DNA of 52,073 nucleotides from Kiritimatiellia bacterium. Its GTDB lineage: Bacteria > Verrucomicrobiota > Kiritimatiellia > RFP12 > DVOR01. The stretch is taken from NCBI GenBank assembly GCA_017531445.1, contig JAFXKZ010000002.1, forward strand, positions 149,213-201,285. The letters are read 5' to 3'. The notes below the pieces were generated by a model. That model saw nothing but the letters and a program-made list of their open reading frames with translations. It was not told the DNA's origin and did not search any database. Position numbers and translations under genes: made by a program. Positions 30,374 to 39,868 of the stretch are shown here, in pieces; the stretch's first letter is position 1; each line of letters starts with the position of its first letter.

Positions 30374-30478
30374 GAGTGTCGTCGAAATACACGTTGAACA
30401 TCGAGGAAGTTGCGCCTTAATATCGGCGATATTGGTTTTGAATATCGCCGATATCAAAAGGTAAAATCGACGGAGACA
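30374..30478. repeat. 22-bp phased palindrome array 5 (five units, the outer ones weak)
   Basis: Cores start at 30379 (TCGTCGA), 30401 (TCGAGGA), 30423 (TCGGCGA), 30445 (TCGCCGA) and 30467 (TCGACGG), each exactly 22 bp apart; a possible sixth (TCGGAAG) is at 30489. Units 3 and 4 form a perfect 13-bp inverted repeat around 9 nt. The outer units are degenerate yet still in phase. It lies in a convergent gap where no promoter is expected. Confidence 0.85.
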
Positions 30479-31118
30479 GAAAGTCTTTTCGGAAGACTTA
30501 TTTTTTAACGTGTCACAAAGCGATCTTGGATTCCGGGGAGAGTAATCGCGTTCTTTAACTCAACAGCACTTCAGAATTCAGTTTTTCTTCAAGGGCATAT
30601 CAATGGAAAGGGGAGGGGGCATTTGACGTAAGACTTTTGAAAATCAATTCTTATTGATAATAAGAGCTGAAGCGATATAAATGAAAAATGGAATGTTTGA
30701 AGAGGGTAAGTTTATTTTCAAACGCGGGTTAGAAGACGTGTATGCCTTTATGGATTGTGCAGTTCTGAGAGAAGTCTGGTTAAAAGATTTACGATTTTTC
30801 GGGATTTGAAGAACACGTGCTGATTTGTAAAGAATAAAAAAGTCAAGGTGTTTTGCTGTCAGTGTCAATTATACAGAGCAATAAGAGTGCATATGTAGTG
30901 TGATTTTTATTTTGATGCTTGTAAGCTCAGACCACATTTTTGGATTGGATTTCTTATACCACGGAAAGGCGTTTTACACCATTGAGCGAAGAGACGCACT
31001 CAAACAAGATAAGCTTTTTGGAGAGGAAGGGGGCTTTTATGACAACAGGGGATTGTGACCGTTTGCTGTATTGCTCTTTGATAAACGTATTCTTCGCGAA
31101 GCGGAATCTTGCAATATG

Positions 31119-31150
31119 AAAAAGACCTCTTGCGCTGTGTCACAAGAGGT
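31119..31150 (-). terminator. Terminator of the ABC exporter - tricorn - panD operon
   Basis: On the minus strand ACCTCTTG - 10 nt - CAAGAGGT followed by C and five T. It lies about 30 nt after the panD stop. Confidence 0.9.
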
Positions 31151-31179
31151 AATGTACAGCGGTTGAAAGCAACTCTATT

Positions 31180-31539
31180 TCAGTAGGCCTTTGCAATAAT
31201 CCGGTTATCCGCGTCAAGTCGGACAACTTTAGGACAAAGCGTTGCGGCCTCTTCGTCATCCACTTGGCAGAATGCCATAACAATCAGGCGATCTCCGGGT
31301 TTTCCCATGTAGGCTGCGGCACCATTCAGGCACGCGATACGTGATCCGCGAGGTCCGGGAATGGCATATGTTTCCAAACGTTCACCATTCTCAAGATTGG
31401 CGACAAGGATTTTTTCGTAGGTAACGATACCAACCGCATCCATTAGATCTTCATCAATGGTAAGCGAGCCAAGATATTCCAAATCGGCCTGTGTAATTCG
31501 CAAATGATGAAGTTTTGCATGTAAAAGTGTACGCATCAT
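31180..31539 (-). CDS. panD: Aspartate 1-decarboxylase proenzyme
   Basis: Makes beta-alanine from aspartate for pantothenate and coenzyme A. The protein is 119 residues, as usual. Starting at the ATG at 31539 places the self-cleavage bond at Gly24-Ser25 (YLGS), exactly as in E. coli PanD, where Ser25 becomes the pyruvoyl cofactor. Other family motifs are YAIPGPRGSRIACLNGAA (substrate-binding Arg and the NGAA loop). The frame is open far upstream, but that sequence only overlaps the preceding gene. It begins 28 nt after the tricorn gene stop and ends the operon; no partner gene of pantothenate synthesis is near. Confidence 0.95.
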   Translation of the reverse strand: MMRTLLHAKLHHLRITQADLEYLGSLTIDEDLMDAVGIVTYEKILVANLENGERLETYAIPGPRGSRIACLNGAAAYMGKPGDRLIVMAFCQVDDEEAATLCPKVVRLDADNRIIAKAY

Positions 31540-31567
31540 AGTTCTGTTAATCTCAGGGAGGTAAACA

Positions 31568-34500
31568 TTAAAGACGGTGATTCCATTGGAATGTATTAGG
31601 GACAAAAGGTGTTGTATTCTGTTGTGCTTTTGAAACTTCCTCTTGAAGCGTATCAATCGCCGCATCCAATTGCGGATCGCGTCCTGCTGCGGTGTCCGCC
31701 GGAGTATTGGCAACAATGACATCTGGAATGGCTCCGTGCAACTCCATGTCTGTACCGTCAAGTGTATACCATCCGTAATGCGCCTGACGGAGATTGCCCA
31801 AATCCAAAAGCGGTCCATCACGCGTGGCAATCACGCCGCCATTGGTTTGAATACCCACCAATTTGCCACGGCCAAGTTGTTTAATCGCGTGTGAGAAGAT
31901 TTCACCGTTGGAAACAGTGTTTTGATTACAGAGGACAACGATTGGCTTATCAAAGACGGGACGCCCCCAATAACCGGCAAGATAGGCCGGTTTTCCGTAG
32001 CGTGCGACAGACCAAGAGTGACGCTGGACGCCGAGAATGTTGAGCACTTTGTCTGCTGTAAAGCCCCCGGTATTATCACGCACGTCAATGACCATGCCTA
32101 CTTTATCAAAGCCTTCTGCAAAGATTTCACGTTCAAAACGGTTGTATTCATCGTTATTCATTTGTGCGATATTGATGTAGCCGAATGCTCCTCCTGAACG
32201 CTGATGTACATAGGAGCGTCGTGAAGCATACATTGCTTTTTGGACAAGTTCGCGTGCGGCAGGGTAGGTAATCGCTTCAAGGAACACCTTACGGATAGTT
32301 TTTCCGGAACGCACTTCTAATATAAATTTGCCAGGTTTGGGACCATTCAGTAAGAGAGTTGGATCCATCCCATTGCGAATGGGATTTCCATCAATTGAGA
32401 CGACAAGATCTCCGGGTTTGATGTCTACTTGAGTGGAATCCGCAGGACCTCCCGGAATTACTTTCTTGACCATCCATCCCTGCTCTCCGTCATAATTCTG
32501 ATCAAAAATGAGACCAAGGTGGGAAGTGACAGGCTCCCATGCGTGGAAATTTGCATCGGACGCCCATTCCTTCTTTGATGTAGCAGTGGCATAGAATCCA
32601 AGATGGGAAGAGTTCAGTTCGCCATTCAATGAGTGGAAGATGCGCTCATAGACAGAACGGGAAGGTGCAAATCGGGCAGCTGCTTGATATTTGTTTCTGA
32701 TGGCCTCCCAATCGGCTCCATGGAAATTCGCATCATAATAATTATCCCGCAAGATTCCCCATGCCATCAAGAAGCCGAGTTCATGATAGTCTTGGAGATT
32801 CATTTCCTGATAGACCTTGAATGGATAGGTTTCATCAAGCGTTCCAATTTTATAATCGGAAGTCAGCATAATCAATTTGTCGGCGCGAAGCGGATCTTTG
32901 TCTCGTCCGAACCAGCCAACCGGATAACCCCAACGTTCACGAAGGAAAGTGGGGGTGAGATTATTCGGTAAAGTGACTTCATAAGTTCCGGGACGATTGT
33001 TAATCGTTGCAGGGAAGAGGATGCGTCGCGAATTAGGCGCAAAGCAAGGTGTACCGAGAGCGGGAATCGGTGTTGCATGAACACGTTCGTGCAATCCTTC
33101 CAAATCTACGATGACACGTTCTTGTTCAATGGGTTGCTGGGCAAGTGCTTCTGCATCAGCATTGGGCCGATGCGGGTCAGGTGTTGCAACGGCAGTCGTC
33201 CCAAGAAACGCAATTGAGGCTTCCGGACGATCCTGAAGACGAAGTCCCATGTGTTCGATGGCTTTTCGATAAGATTCAGTTTTGAGAGCTTCTTCATCAT
33301 TTCGATTTAGCCATACATGAAAGAGTGTAGAACCGGAACCTACGCGTTGACCATTCCAAACGAGTAACTTTCCATCGGGCGACCATGACGGAACACCATC
33401 CCATAAGAAACTACGCGAAACATTATAAAACTTTGTGTCTGACGTCTCTTCAAGTGGAATCAGCCAGATGTCGTTATTGGCGTAATCATCCTCAAGTGCC
33501 GCTACAAACCAACGGCCATCGGGTGACCAATCGTAGGCATTTACTGCTTTTTGCGGAGGTAAACGGCGAAGAATGTTACCTTCCGTATCCGCAACAACCA
33601 GCGAACTTCCAGCCTCTACCCATGCGAGTTTTGTCCCATCAGGGGAAATGGAAAGAAAAGAGCGACGGGCAGTTCCCTCAGCAAGTGCGCGGATCTTAAA
33701 CTCGGAGTTCTCCCACCAAAAGAGATCAGGACGCGCTTTTTCCGCAACTAAAAGTGCGATGTTGTCTCCACGATCGGATAGGAAGTACAACTTTGAACCA
33801 TCTTTGGAGAAGACGCAGTCACGCTCATGTGTCCGGGAACTGCCATAGACCAATCGGGGTTCGCGCAACATCGTATCCATTACATAGAGGTCACCGCCTG
33901 TGGTAAATGCAAACTCTAATCCTCCATTTGTTGCGGTAAGGCCTCCGGGAACATCATTATTCCAGATGGAATCATAAACACGGCGACGGATTTTTTCACG
34001 GACGAGTCCTGTATCTTCTGGCGTGAGAAGAATTTTAGAAGGCACTCCGCCTTCTTCCGGATTTATCGACCAAAAATCCATGCCTTGGCGGAAAACCATC
34101 ACTTTCCCGTCTTGTGAAAGTGATGGATGAATAACGCTATCACCACGGAAAAATGTCACTTGCCGTTCTTCTGCACCAGGAAAGTCATGGTACCATACGT
34201 TCTGCGTACCATCTTGCCCTCCGACATAGTAAAATCCATTTCCATTGGGATGCCAAATCGGAGAACGTGATTCGGTTTCGTGCTTTACAACCAGTGTGAA
34301 GGCTTTGGTTTGCGTATCATAGCACCAAATGCGTGAGACGTTTTCACCTGTAGTACCTTTGCGATAGAGTCCTTCTCCTTCTTGCGTAAAAAGGATGTAG
34401 CGGCCATCTGGTGAAACAGAAGGATCTTCACCGGGTGCATCGAAGATGCGGCGTTCCGCAGCACGATGGTCAACGGGCAACCACGCCAACCGTCCAATGT

Positions 34501-35026
34501 CAAAGACGGAACCCTCATCATCACGAGCAACGAAGCAGAGTAATTCCTTGTCGTCCTTTGACCACACATAGGGACGTTCAGCCTCCGAGTTGAAACCAAT
34601 TTGACGGGCTTCTGCCCCCTCTTTGATGTCGGCAACAAAGACATGCCAGCCACCTGAACGGTTGGATTGAAAGCAGAAACGCTTGCCGTCATTGGAAACA
34701 ATCGGCCATGTGTCACGACCGGTGGTGTGTTGTAAAACTTTCGCAATGCCACCTGAGGTTGGGGCGATCCAAATGGCATCACACCATTCAAAAAGAAACT
34801 TTGACCCATCAGGAAGCAGAGAAGGACGAGCCGCAAAGTAAATTCGATCTGGGGCAAAACCATGTGGCAATTTGACAGATGGCGGTTGACAAGGCCATGC
34901 GTTTGCGATTGGTGTTCGCTCCGGCTCTCCAAGAGAACCTGCCGGAGCTTCCGTTGTCGCTAGTGTGAGGTTGACACAAAGAAGTGCCGTAAAGAGGGAA
35001 CAATGCTTAATGAATTTCAGGGTCAT
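31568..35026 (-). CDS. Tricorn-type S41 serine protease with beta-propeller, exported
   Basis: A 1152-residue homologue of tricorn protease. A signal peptide (about 1-23) suggests a periplasmic or extracellular location, unlike archaeal tricorn. WD40/PD40-like propeller blades run from about 40 to 690 (repeated patterns such as SPDGRYILFTQ, SPDGTKLAWVE, SPDGKLLVWNG). A tricorn C1 domain, a PDZ domain (GGPADSTQVDIKPGDLVVSI) and the S41 catalytic domain follow. The nucleophile should be Ser1039 in NTVSNGEIFSHAI, and ATRDG is also conserved. Bacterial tricorns degrade peptides; the substrate here is unknown. AAGG lies about 9 nt upstream of ATG. The gene is 68 nt downstream of the ABC exporter and 28 nt upstream of panD. 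Confidence 0.9.
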   Translation of the reverse strand: MTLKFIKHCSLFTALLCVNLTLATTEAPAGSLGEPERTPIANAWPCQPPSVKLPHGFAPDRIYFAARPSLLPDGSKFLFEWCDAIWIAPTSGGIAKVLQHTTGRDTWPIVSNDGKRFCFQSNRSGGWHVFVADIKEGAEARQIGFNSEAERPYVWSKDDKELLCFVARDDEGSVFDIGRLAWLPVDHRAAERRIFDAPGEDPSVSPDGRYILFTQEGEGLYRKGTTGENVSRIWCYDTQTKAFTLVVKHETESRSPIWHPNGNGFYYVGGQDGTQNVWYHDFPGAEERQVTFFRGDSVIHPSLSQDGKVMVFRQGMDFWSINPEEGGVPSKILLTPEDTGLVREKIRRRVYDSIWNNDVPGGLTATNGGLEFAFTTGGDLYVMDTMLREPRLVYGSSRTHERDCVFSKDGSKLYFLSDRGDNIALLVAEKARPDLFWWENSEFKIRALAEGTARRSFLSISPDGTKLAWVEAGSSLVVADTEGNILRRLPPQKAVNAYDWSPDGRWFVAALEDDYANNDIWLIPLEETSDTKFYNVSRSFLWDGVPSWSPDGKLLVWNGQRVGSGSTLFHVWLNRNDEEALKTESYRKAIEHMGLRLQDRPEASIAFLGTTAVATPDPHRPNADAEALAQQPIEQERVIVDLEGLHERVHATPIPALGTPCFAPNSRRILFPATINNRPGTYEVTLPNNLTPTFLRERWGYPVGWFGRDKDPLRADKLIMLTSDYKIGTLDETYPFKVYQEMNLQDYHELGFLMAWGILRDNYYDANFHGADWEAIRNKYQAAARFAPSRSVYERIFHSLNGELNSSHLGFYATATSKKEWASDANFHAWEPVTSHLGLIFDQNYDGEQGWMVKKVIPGGPADSTQVDIKPGDLVVSIDGNPIRNGMDPTLLLNGPKPGKFILEVRSGKTIRKVFLEAITYPAARELVQKAMYASRRSYVHQRSGGAFGYINIAQMNNDEYNRFEREIFAEGFDKVGMVIDVRDNTGGFTADKVLNILGVQRHSWSVARYGKPAYLAGYWGRPVFDKPIVVLCNQNTVSNGEIFSHAIKQLGRGKLVGIQTNGGVIATRDGPLLDLGNLRQAHYGWYTLDGTDMELHGAIPDVIVANTPADTAAGRDPQLDAAIDTLQEEVSKAQQNTTPFVPNTFQWNHRL

Positions 35027-35094
35027 GTGAAGCCTTTTGACTGAATCGTTGCGCGAGATGCGTTTGCTCGAGACTTAAAACAGTGAAAGTCGTT

Positions 35095-37107
35095 TTATGC
35101 ACTTTGGTTCTGAATATCGCAAAGTTTTCGATAGATTCCACCCTTTGCATAGAGTTCATCATGGGTGCCACGTTCAGCAATGACACCATGATCCAACACT
35201 AAAATGCAATCAGCTTGGCGAATAGTCGACAGACGATGTGCAATTGCAAATGTGGTGCGATTTTTCATTAAATTGTTTATGGCGTGCTGTACCTGTTGCT
35301 CTGTGACGGTATCGAGAGCACTGGTAGCTTCGTCAAGAATCAAGATTGGAGGATTTTTGAGGATCGCGCGAGCGATTGCAACACGTTGGCGTTCACCTCC
35401 GCTGAGAACAAATCCTTTTTCTCCGACAATTCGTTGATAACCGTCCGGATGATTGATAATAAAATCGTGTGCGTTGGCAAGTTTTGCCGCCGCTTCAATA
35501 TCGGCTAGTGTCGCATGGGGCGACCCGTATGCAATATTTTCTGCGATAGTTGTATTGAAGAGAAGGGCTTCCTGTGTTACGGCTCCAATGACGGCGCGAA
35601 TATCTGAAATCTTGTAATCGCGCAAGTCATGGCCGTCAATAGTAATGTTTCCTTCGGTGACGTCATAGAAGCGCGCCAAGAGATTCGCCAACGTGCTTTT
35701 GCCACTTCCAGTGGTGCCGACGACAGCAAACATCTGTCCGGGACGAATAGAGAAGGAGGCGTCTGTGATAACGTTTTCCTTTTCGGCACTGTAGCAGAAC
35801 GAGACATTGTTGAACGTCAGTGCATCGCTGAATGCTTGCAACGGGAGTGCATCAGGCCGTTCAATCAGTTCTTGTTTCACGTCAAGCAATGAGAATATAC
35901 GCTGTAAGGCTGCACGGCCATTCTCAAGTGCCACCTGAAGCCGCCCCAGTTGTTTCATCGGTTTATAAAGGATAAGGAACGGCGGAATCAATGGAATGAT
36001 TTCCGCAAGTCCGTGCCCGGTGGAAAGACAGTAGGCCACAAAGATTGCGGCAAGCAAGAAGGCAACAGTTTCGGTGAGCGGCGTAACAAGAATACTCCAA
36101 CGTGTCGCACGCATACACATTTTGAATGCCGCAAGGTTGTAATGCGCATATTTTCGCGTCTCTTCATTCTCGGTGTGATAGGCTTTCACAACCTTGATAC
36201 ATGTAAGATTTTCATGAAAGCGCGATCCGATGCCTGCGCTTTGTTCCATCAAGCGTTTTGACCATGTGCGAATTTGCTTGCCGATCCAGACAACCGGGAA
36301 CATACATACCGGGAACCCGACAACAGCAACAAGAAGAAGGGAAACCATATCATTCTTTACGGCGAAATAGCAGATAAAAAGAACGGCAGTAAGGATTTCA
36401 AAGGGCGCACGGCAGATGTCACTCATTGTCTGACTGATGAGTGTCCGAATGATTTCCGGATCACCTGTGCAACGGCTCATTAGGCGGCCAACGTCACAAT
36501 GTCCATGAAATGCGAGCGACTGATTCTGCAAATGTTCAAACATCGCATTGCGGACATCCATTACGACTTTCATGCCTGCTTTTGTGAGATAGTACTGATT
36601 CAGATATTGTGTTGTCATCTTCAAAAGGATGGCAGCAGCAATCAAGATGGAGAAGATAAGCAACGTCGCAACAGGACCTGTAATACCAACTTTGTTAAGA
36701 TATCCGGTGGCTTTATCAATATATTTCTGATATTTTTCGGCGTCTTTCCGGCTTTGACGCTCTAATTTGCTTTCGGTCTTCGGGGCGGATTCTTGTGGGG
36801 CTACGACCGCATCTTTGCTTGTGTTCTGTTCAACAATCGCGCTTGGCTCCAAGATATCAGACTGTACTTTTGCAGTCTCTGCCGAGGCTTGCACCTCGTT
36901 AATCATCGGCTGTATGGTCGAAAAAAGTGGTGCCCACGCGCCACCTGTGAGCATACCGAGAAACGCACCTGTAAAAATCAAACTTTTATATCGGCGAGCA
37001 AACGCCCAGAGACGCTTGTAAACCTCTTTGCCTGTGTACTCACGATCGAACCATTCGTGTGAACTGTCGGTGAGAGGGGCATAGGCAGCGCGTTTCTTTT
37101 TCGCCAT
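35095..37107 (-). CDS. ABC exporter, MsbA/lipid-A-flippase type (fused permease and ATPase)
   Basis: A 670-residue half-transporter expected to work as a homodimer in the inner membrane. Six transmembrane helices span about 40-400. The ATPase domain has Walker A (GTTGSGKST), signature (LSGGERQRV), Walker B (ILILDEATSALD) and the H-loop (IAHRLST). Between the first and second helices is an extra charged insert (about 75-135, rich in Ala, Glu and Lys) not usual for MsbA; it would face the periplasm. GGAGA precedes ATG by 6 nt. Export of lipid A core or another lipid is the likeliest role for this subfamily, but substrate assignment is an inference. Confidence 0.88.
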   Translation of the reverse strand: MAKKKRAAYAPLTDSSHEWFDREYTGKEVYKRLWAFARRYKSLIFTGAFLGMLTGGAWAPLFSTIQPMINEVQASAETAKVQSDILEPSAIVEQNTSKDAVVAPQESAPKTESKLERQSRKDAEKYQKYIDKATGYLNKVGITGPVATLLIFSILIAAAILLKMTTQYLNQYYLTKAGMKVVMDVRNAMFEHLQNQSLAFHGHCDVGRLMSRCTGDPEIIRTLISQTMSDICRAPFEILTAVLFICYFAVKNDMVSLLLVAVVGFPVCMFPVVWIGKQIRTWSKRLMEQSAGIGSRFHENLTCIKVVKAYHTENEETRKYAHYNLAAFKMCMRATRWSILVTPLTETVAFLLAAIFVAYCLSTGHGLAEIIPLIPPFLILYKPMKQLGRLQVALENGRAALQRIFSLLDVKQELIERPDALPLQAFSDALTFNNVSFCYSAEKENVITDASFSIRPGQMFAVVGTTGSGKSTLANLLARFYDVTEGNITIDGHDLRDYKISDIRAVIGAVTQEALLFNTTIAENIAYGSPHATLADIEAAAKLANAHDFIINHPDGYQRIVGEKGFVLSGGERQRVAIARAILKNPPILILDEATSALDTVTEQQVQHAINNLMKNRTTFAIAHRLSTIRQADCILVLDHGVIAERGTHDELYAKGGIYRKLCDIQNQSA

Positions 37108-37340
37108 ACAACTTCTCCGTGTTTAAGCGTGACAGGGCGTTGTCAAGGTGGGGTGGTGTGTTTTTTCAGTCGAACGCCCGCAACGAAATCAATGATCTCT
37201 GAAATCGTTCCGGGCGCGGCAGTTTCCTTTGTTCACAGGGAGATGTTGTGGCTTTCATTGGAATGTGCGGCACAACAGTGTATGACAGAAGGATCAGTTA
37301 CGGGAACACGTGTTGCGCAAATATTGGCACAACACGTGAC

Positions 37341-37378
37341 AAAACGCCGACATTCACGCAAGCGGGCGTGAATGTCGG
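37341..37378 (-). terminator. Terminator of the biotin-dependent carboxyltransferase gene
   Basis: Perfect 13-bp stem (37347-37359 with 37366-37378) with a 6-nt loop, followed on the minus strand by GCGTTTTGT. It begins 9 nt beyond the stop codon. The rest of the gap to the ABC exporter (37108-37340) holds a TTGACA (minus strand, 37146-37141) that may be the exporter's -35, but no well-spaced -10. Confidence 0.88.
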
Positions 37379-37387
37379 TAGTGTGTT

Positions 37388-39247
37388 TTATTCGATTTCT
37401 GCGATGGGGCTGCCCTTGGAGACGTTCTCGCCAGGCTGCACCAAGAAGCGGATAATCTTGCAGTCTTCTGCTGCTTTCACGGGATTGAAGAGCTTCATTG
37501 CTTCAAGCACGCACACCGGATCGCCCGCCTTAACGGTAGCACCCTCTTCAACCATATTTGGCTTTCCGGGAGCATCGGAACGATAGAATGTACCGGTGAG
37601 TGTGGCATTTAAGGTCTTCTTCGGTGCAGCAGTTGCAGCAGGTGCTGCTTCCGTGGCAGGTGCTGCAGCAGTAGCGTCCACCGGAGCGGTGGCCAAGGCT
37701 GATGCATCCACTTTAATGTTACCGCCGAGCGAACCAAAAAGTGCCACGAATTGTTTGCCGATAACAGCGAACTTCGCATCATCGGCTCCCAACGGTGCCG
37801 GAGCAGGGGCGGCCTTGGCTTCTTCAGCTTTTGCGACGGCTTTGGCGATGGTCATTTCGCTGTCTGCCGGGACGGGATCGCGTTCACCTTCGGGCTTGGC
37901 ACGCCACTGGAAGTAGTCGAGTGCCACCGCCGGGAACATGCAGTAAGAGAGGATGTCTTCTTCGGACTGGATCAACTTGGGGTCAAGTTCCTTTGCTGCT
38001 TGCGGCAATCCCGGTTCAAGCAAATCTGCCGGACGGCAGGTGATCTTCTTTTCGCCTGCGAGAATCTTCTTTTCCAACTTCGGATCAACCGGTGCAGGGC
38101 TGCGACCGTAGTAGCCTTTAACGTACTGACGGGTTTCGTTGGAAACCATGCCGTAGCGTTCTCCGCCAAGCACATTGAGCACTGCCTGAACGCCCATAAT
38201 CTGGGAGGTAGGCGTAACCAACGGAGGATAACCCATGTCCTTGCGTACGCGGGGGAGCTCTTCCAATACTTCCGGCAGACGATCGAGCGCGTCCTGCTGG
38301 GCCAATTGACTGCGCGTATTGGAAATCATGCCGCCCGGAATATGGTGCAAGAGCACTTGCACGTCAACCGCTTCGGCATCGGCGTTGGCTTGAAGTGCGC
38401 GTTCAGGCTTGAGAGCCTTGAAGTAGTTGTCAATCTCGGTAATGCGATCGGTCTTGATGCCGGTTTCGTAGCCGAGACCTTCAAAGATGGCATGCATCGT
38501 GCCGTGGGCAGGTTGCGAGGAGAATCCGGAGAGTGTCGCAACAGCGCAGTCAATTGCGCCGGCTCCGGCTTCCACTGCGGCCATATACATGGCAGGTGCC
38601 ATGCCGGAGGTCATATGCGAGTGGATTTCAATCGGCAAATCAGGCAACGCCTTCTTCAATCCGGTAACGAGTTCACGTGCGGCAGAGGGCGTCAGGATAC
38701 CGGCCATATCCTTGATGGCAATCGAGTCGATACCGAGCTGAACTTGCTCCTTGGCGAACTTCACATAATTCGCGACCGTGTGAACGGGGGAGAAGGTGTA
38801 ACAAATGGTGCCTTGTGCGTGGCCGCCATATTTTTTCACGGCTTTAATGGCAGCTTCAAGATTGCGCACATCGTTGAGTGCGTCGAAGCAACGGAAGATG
38901 TCCATGCCGTTTTCGCACATCTTTGCTACGCAACGATCAAGCACGTCATCCGGATAGTGCTTGTAGCCCAAGCAGTTCTGACCGCGCAGCAACATCTGAA
39001 GCGGAGTCTTTTTGCAAACGGCCTTGATTTGGCGCAAACGTTCCCACGGATCTTCGCGGAGGAAGCGCATGCAAACGTCAAACGTTGCGCCACCCCAACA
39101 TTCGATCGCATAGAATCCGGCATCATCGACGGCTTCCAAAATCCCAAGGATGTCCTTGGTGCGCATACGTGTCGCCCATAAAGATTGGTGGGCATCGCGT
39201 AACGTCGTGTCAACGAAACGTACGGTCTTCTTTTCGTTCTTGGCCAT
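37388..39247 (-). CDS. Biotin-dependent carboxyltransferase, pyruvate carboxylase subunit B / oxaloacetate decarboxylase alpha type
   Basis: A 619-residue enzyme transferring CO2 between biotin and pyruvate/oxaloacetate. The N-terminal DRE-TIM barrel carries the opening DTTLRDAHQSLWATRMRT and metal-binding region EIHSHMTSG. The conserved PYC_OADA domain follows (about 295-480). An Ala/Pro-rich linker (about 485-550) leads to the C-terminal biotinyl domain, with the biotinylated Lys585 in VLEAMKLF. Whether it belongs to a two-subunit pyruvate carboxylase or a sodium-pumping decarboxylase depends on partners (PycA/AccC or OadB/OadG) not found here. AAGGATACAGTA precedes the ATG. The biotin-synthesis gene bioD is divergent from it. 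Confidence 0.92.
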   Translation of the reverse strand: MAKNEKKTVRFVDTTLRDAHQSLWATRMRTKDILGILEAVDDAGFYAIECWGGATFDVCMRFLREDPWERLRQIKAVCKKTPLQMLLRGQNCLGYKHYPDDVLDRCVAKMCENGMDIFRCFDALNDVRNLEAAIKAVKKYGGHAQGTICYTFSPVHTVANYVKFAKEQVQLGIDSIAIKDMAGILTPSAARELVTGLKKALPDLPIEIHSHMTSGMAPAMYMAAVEAGAGAIDCAVATLSGFSSQPAHGTMHAIFEGLGYETGIKTDRITEIDNYFKALKPERALQANADAEAVDVQVLLHHIPGGMISNTRSQLAQQDALDRLPEVLEELPRVRKDMGYPPLVTPTSQIMGVQAVLNVLGGERYGMVSNETRQYVKGYYGRSPAPVDPKLEKKILAGEKKITCRPADLLEPGLPQAAKELDPKLIQSEEDILSYCMFPAVALDYFQWRAKPEGERDPVPADSEMTIAKAVAKAEEAKAAPAPAPLGADDAKFAVIGKQFVALFGSLGGNIKVDASALATAPVDATAAAPATEAAPAATAAPKKTLNATLTGTFYRSDAPGKPNMVEEGATVKAGDPVCVLEAMKLFNPVKAAEDCKIIRFLVQPGENVSKGSPIAEIE

Positions 39248-39303
39248 TACTGTATCCTTTCGGTAAATCGGTGCTTTGGCACTGCGAAGTCTGAAACATT
39301 AGC

Positions 39304-39333
39304 ATTATCCCATTTTCAGGGGTGGAAAGTCAA
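39304..39333 (-). promoter_or_regulatory. Promoter of the carboxyltransferase gene
   Basis: On the minus strand TTGACT (39333-39328) and GATAAT (39309-39304) are 18 bp apart. The leader would be about 50 nt. Confidence 0.6.
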
Positions 39334-39835
39334 TACTCCGCACTAAATAATTTCCCTTTCACTGCAACGATTGCGGATGAATGAGGTGCGGTTGAAGGTG
39401 TGGTGGGCGATAGAGGTGTGCGGTGAGCAATTCTGTTTGTCTTTTATTTATTGTATTAGGAGATGCGATACAAAAGATTTCAGATGCGGAGGGAAAATCG
39501 CGTATCATGTTGTTAGAGATGGGTAAAGAGATGAGGGGCAGCAGGTTTCAAGCGGAGAAAAAGTCGTCGGGGAGCACTTTTCTACGTAGGGAAGGCGGGC
39601 GTCTTTTTGAGGATGAAAAGAGGCACGCATGAACATCGGCGACAGTGCGCGAAGAGATGGGCGATATCGGGAAACAATATCGCCCTTATTGAAGAGGAAG
39701 ATGGGCGGGATTGAAATGCGATTGCGGCCAGAGATTGTCGTGGGGCGCATAACGGATGATTGACGTATGCGTGGCACTGTAAAAAGTCCGGGGGGAAGAA
39801 CTTGGGATTTCTGGCCGCAGGGACGGGGGATTTTT
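39334..39835. other. Divergent intergenic region between the carboxyltransferase gene and bioD
   Basis: About 500 bp without a supported gene. It contains one isolated array-like core (TGGGCGA at 39404) and phased array 6 (39631-39713). A 69-codon ORF at 39423-39632 lacks a ribosome site and has no recognisable content. No clear BirA operator is seen. Confidence 0.55.
39631..39713. repeat. 22-bp phased palindrome array 6 (four units)
   Basis: Cores start at 39636 (TCGGCGA), 39658 (TGGGCGA), 39680 (TCGCCCT) and 39702 (TGGGCGG), all exactly 22 bp apart. Units 2 and 3 form GGGCGATAT-N9-ATATCGCCC. It lies about 155 bp upstream of bioD. Confidence 0.88.
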
Positions 39836-39843
39836 GATAAAAT
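39835..39843 (+). promoter_or_regulatory. Extended -10 promoter of bioD operon
   Basis: TGATAAAAT, an extended -10 box, ends 25 nt before the chosen bioD ATG. No good -35 is visible. Confidence 0.4.
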
Positions 39844-39868
39844 GTGCGACATTCTTTGGAGTTTCTCT

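Larger units (their letters stand above)
29954..31118. other. 1.16-kb convergent intergenic region
   Basis: Non-coding gap between carB and panD. It contains five degenerate tandem repeats (29969-30256) and phased array 5 (30374-30478). The stretch 30500-31118 is A+T-rich and holds only short ORFs; one 26-codon ORF (ATG at 31038, purine-rich stretch before it) is noted but not supported. Confidence 0.6.

Noticed and set aside
30644..30868. 74-codon minus-strand ORF in the carB-panD gap
   Set aside because: TTG start, no ribosome site, A+T-driven composition; the nearby TATAAT touches the start and lacks a -35.
31038..31118. 26-codon ORF before the panD terminator
   Set aside because: The upstream purine-rich stretch could be a ribosome site, but length and content give no support for a real peptide.
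35498..35526. Array-like TCGGCTA/GGGGCGA inside the ABC exporter gene
   Set aside because: Not in 22-bp phase, and within conserved coding sequence.
37751..39181. 476-codon plus-strand ORF opposite the carboxyltransferase gene
   Set aside because: It is the antisense shadow of a strongly conserved gene and has low-complexity His/Gly/Cys-rich content.
39404..39410. Extra array at the isolated TGGGCGA
   Set aside because: No convincing core at +22 or -22 bp.
39423..39632. 69-codon ORF
   Set aside because: Non-ATG start without ribosome site, no recognisable domain, and its end runs up to array 6.
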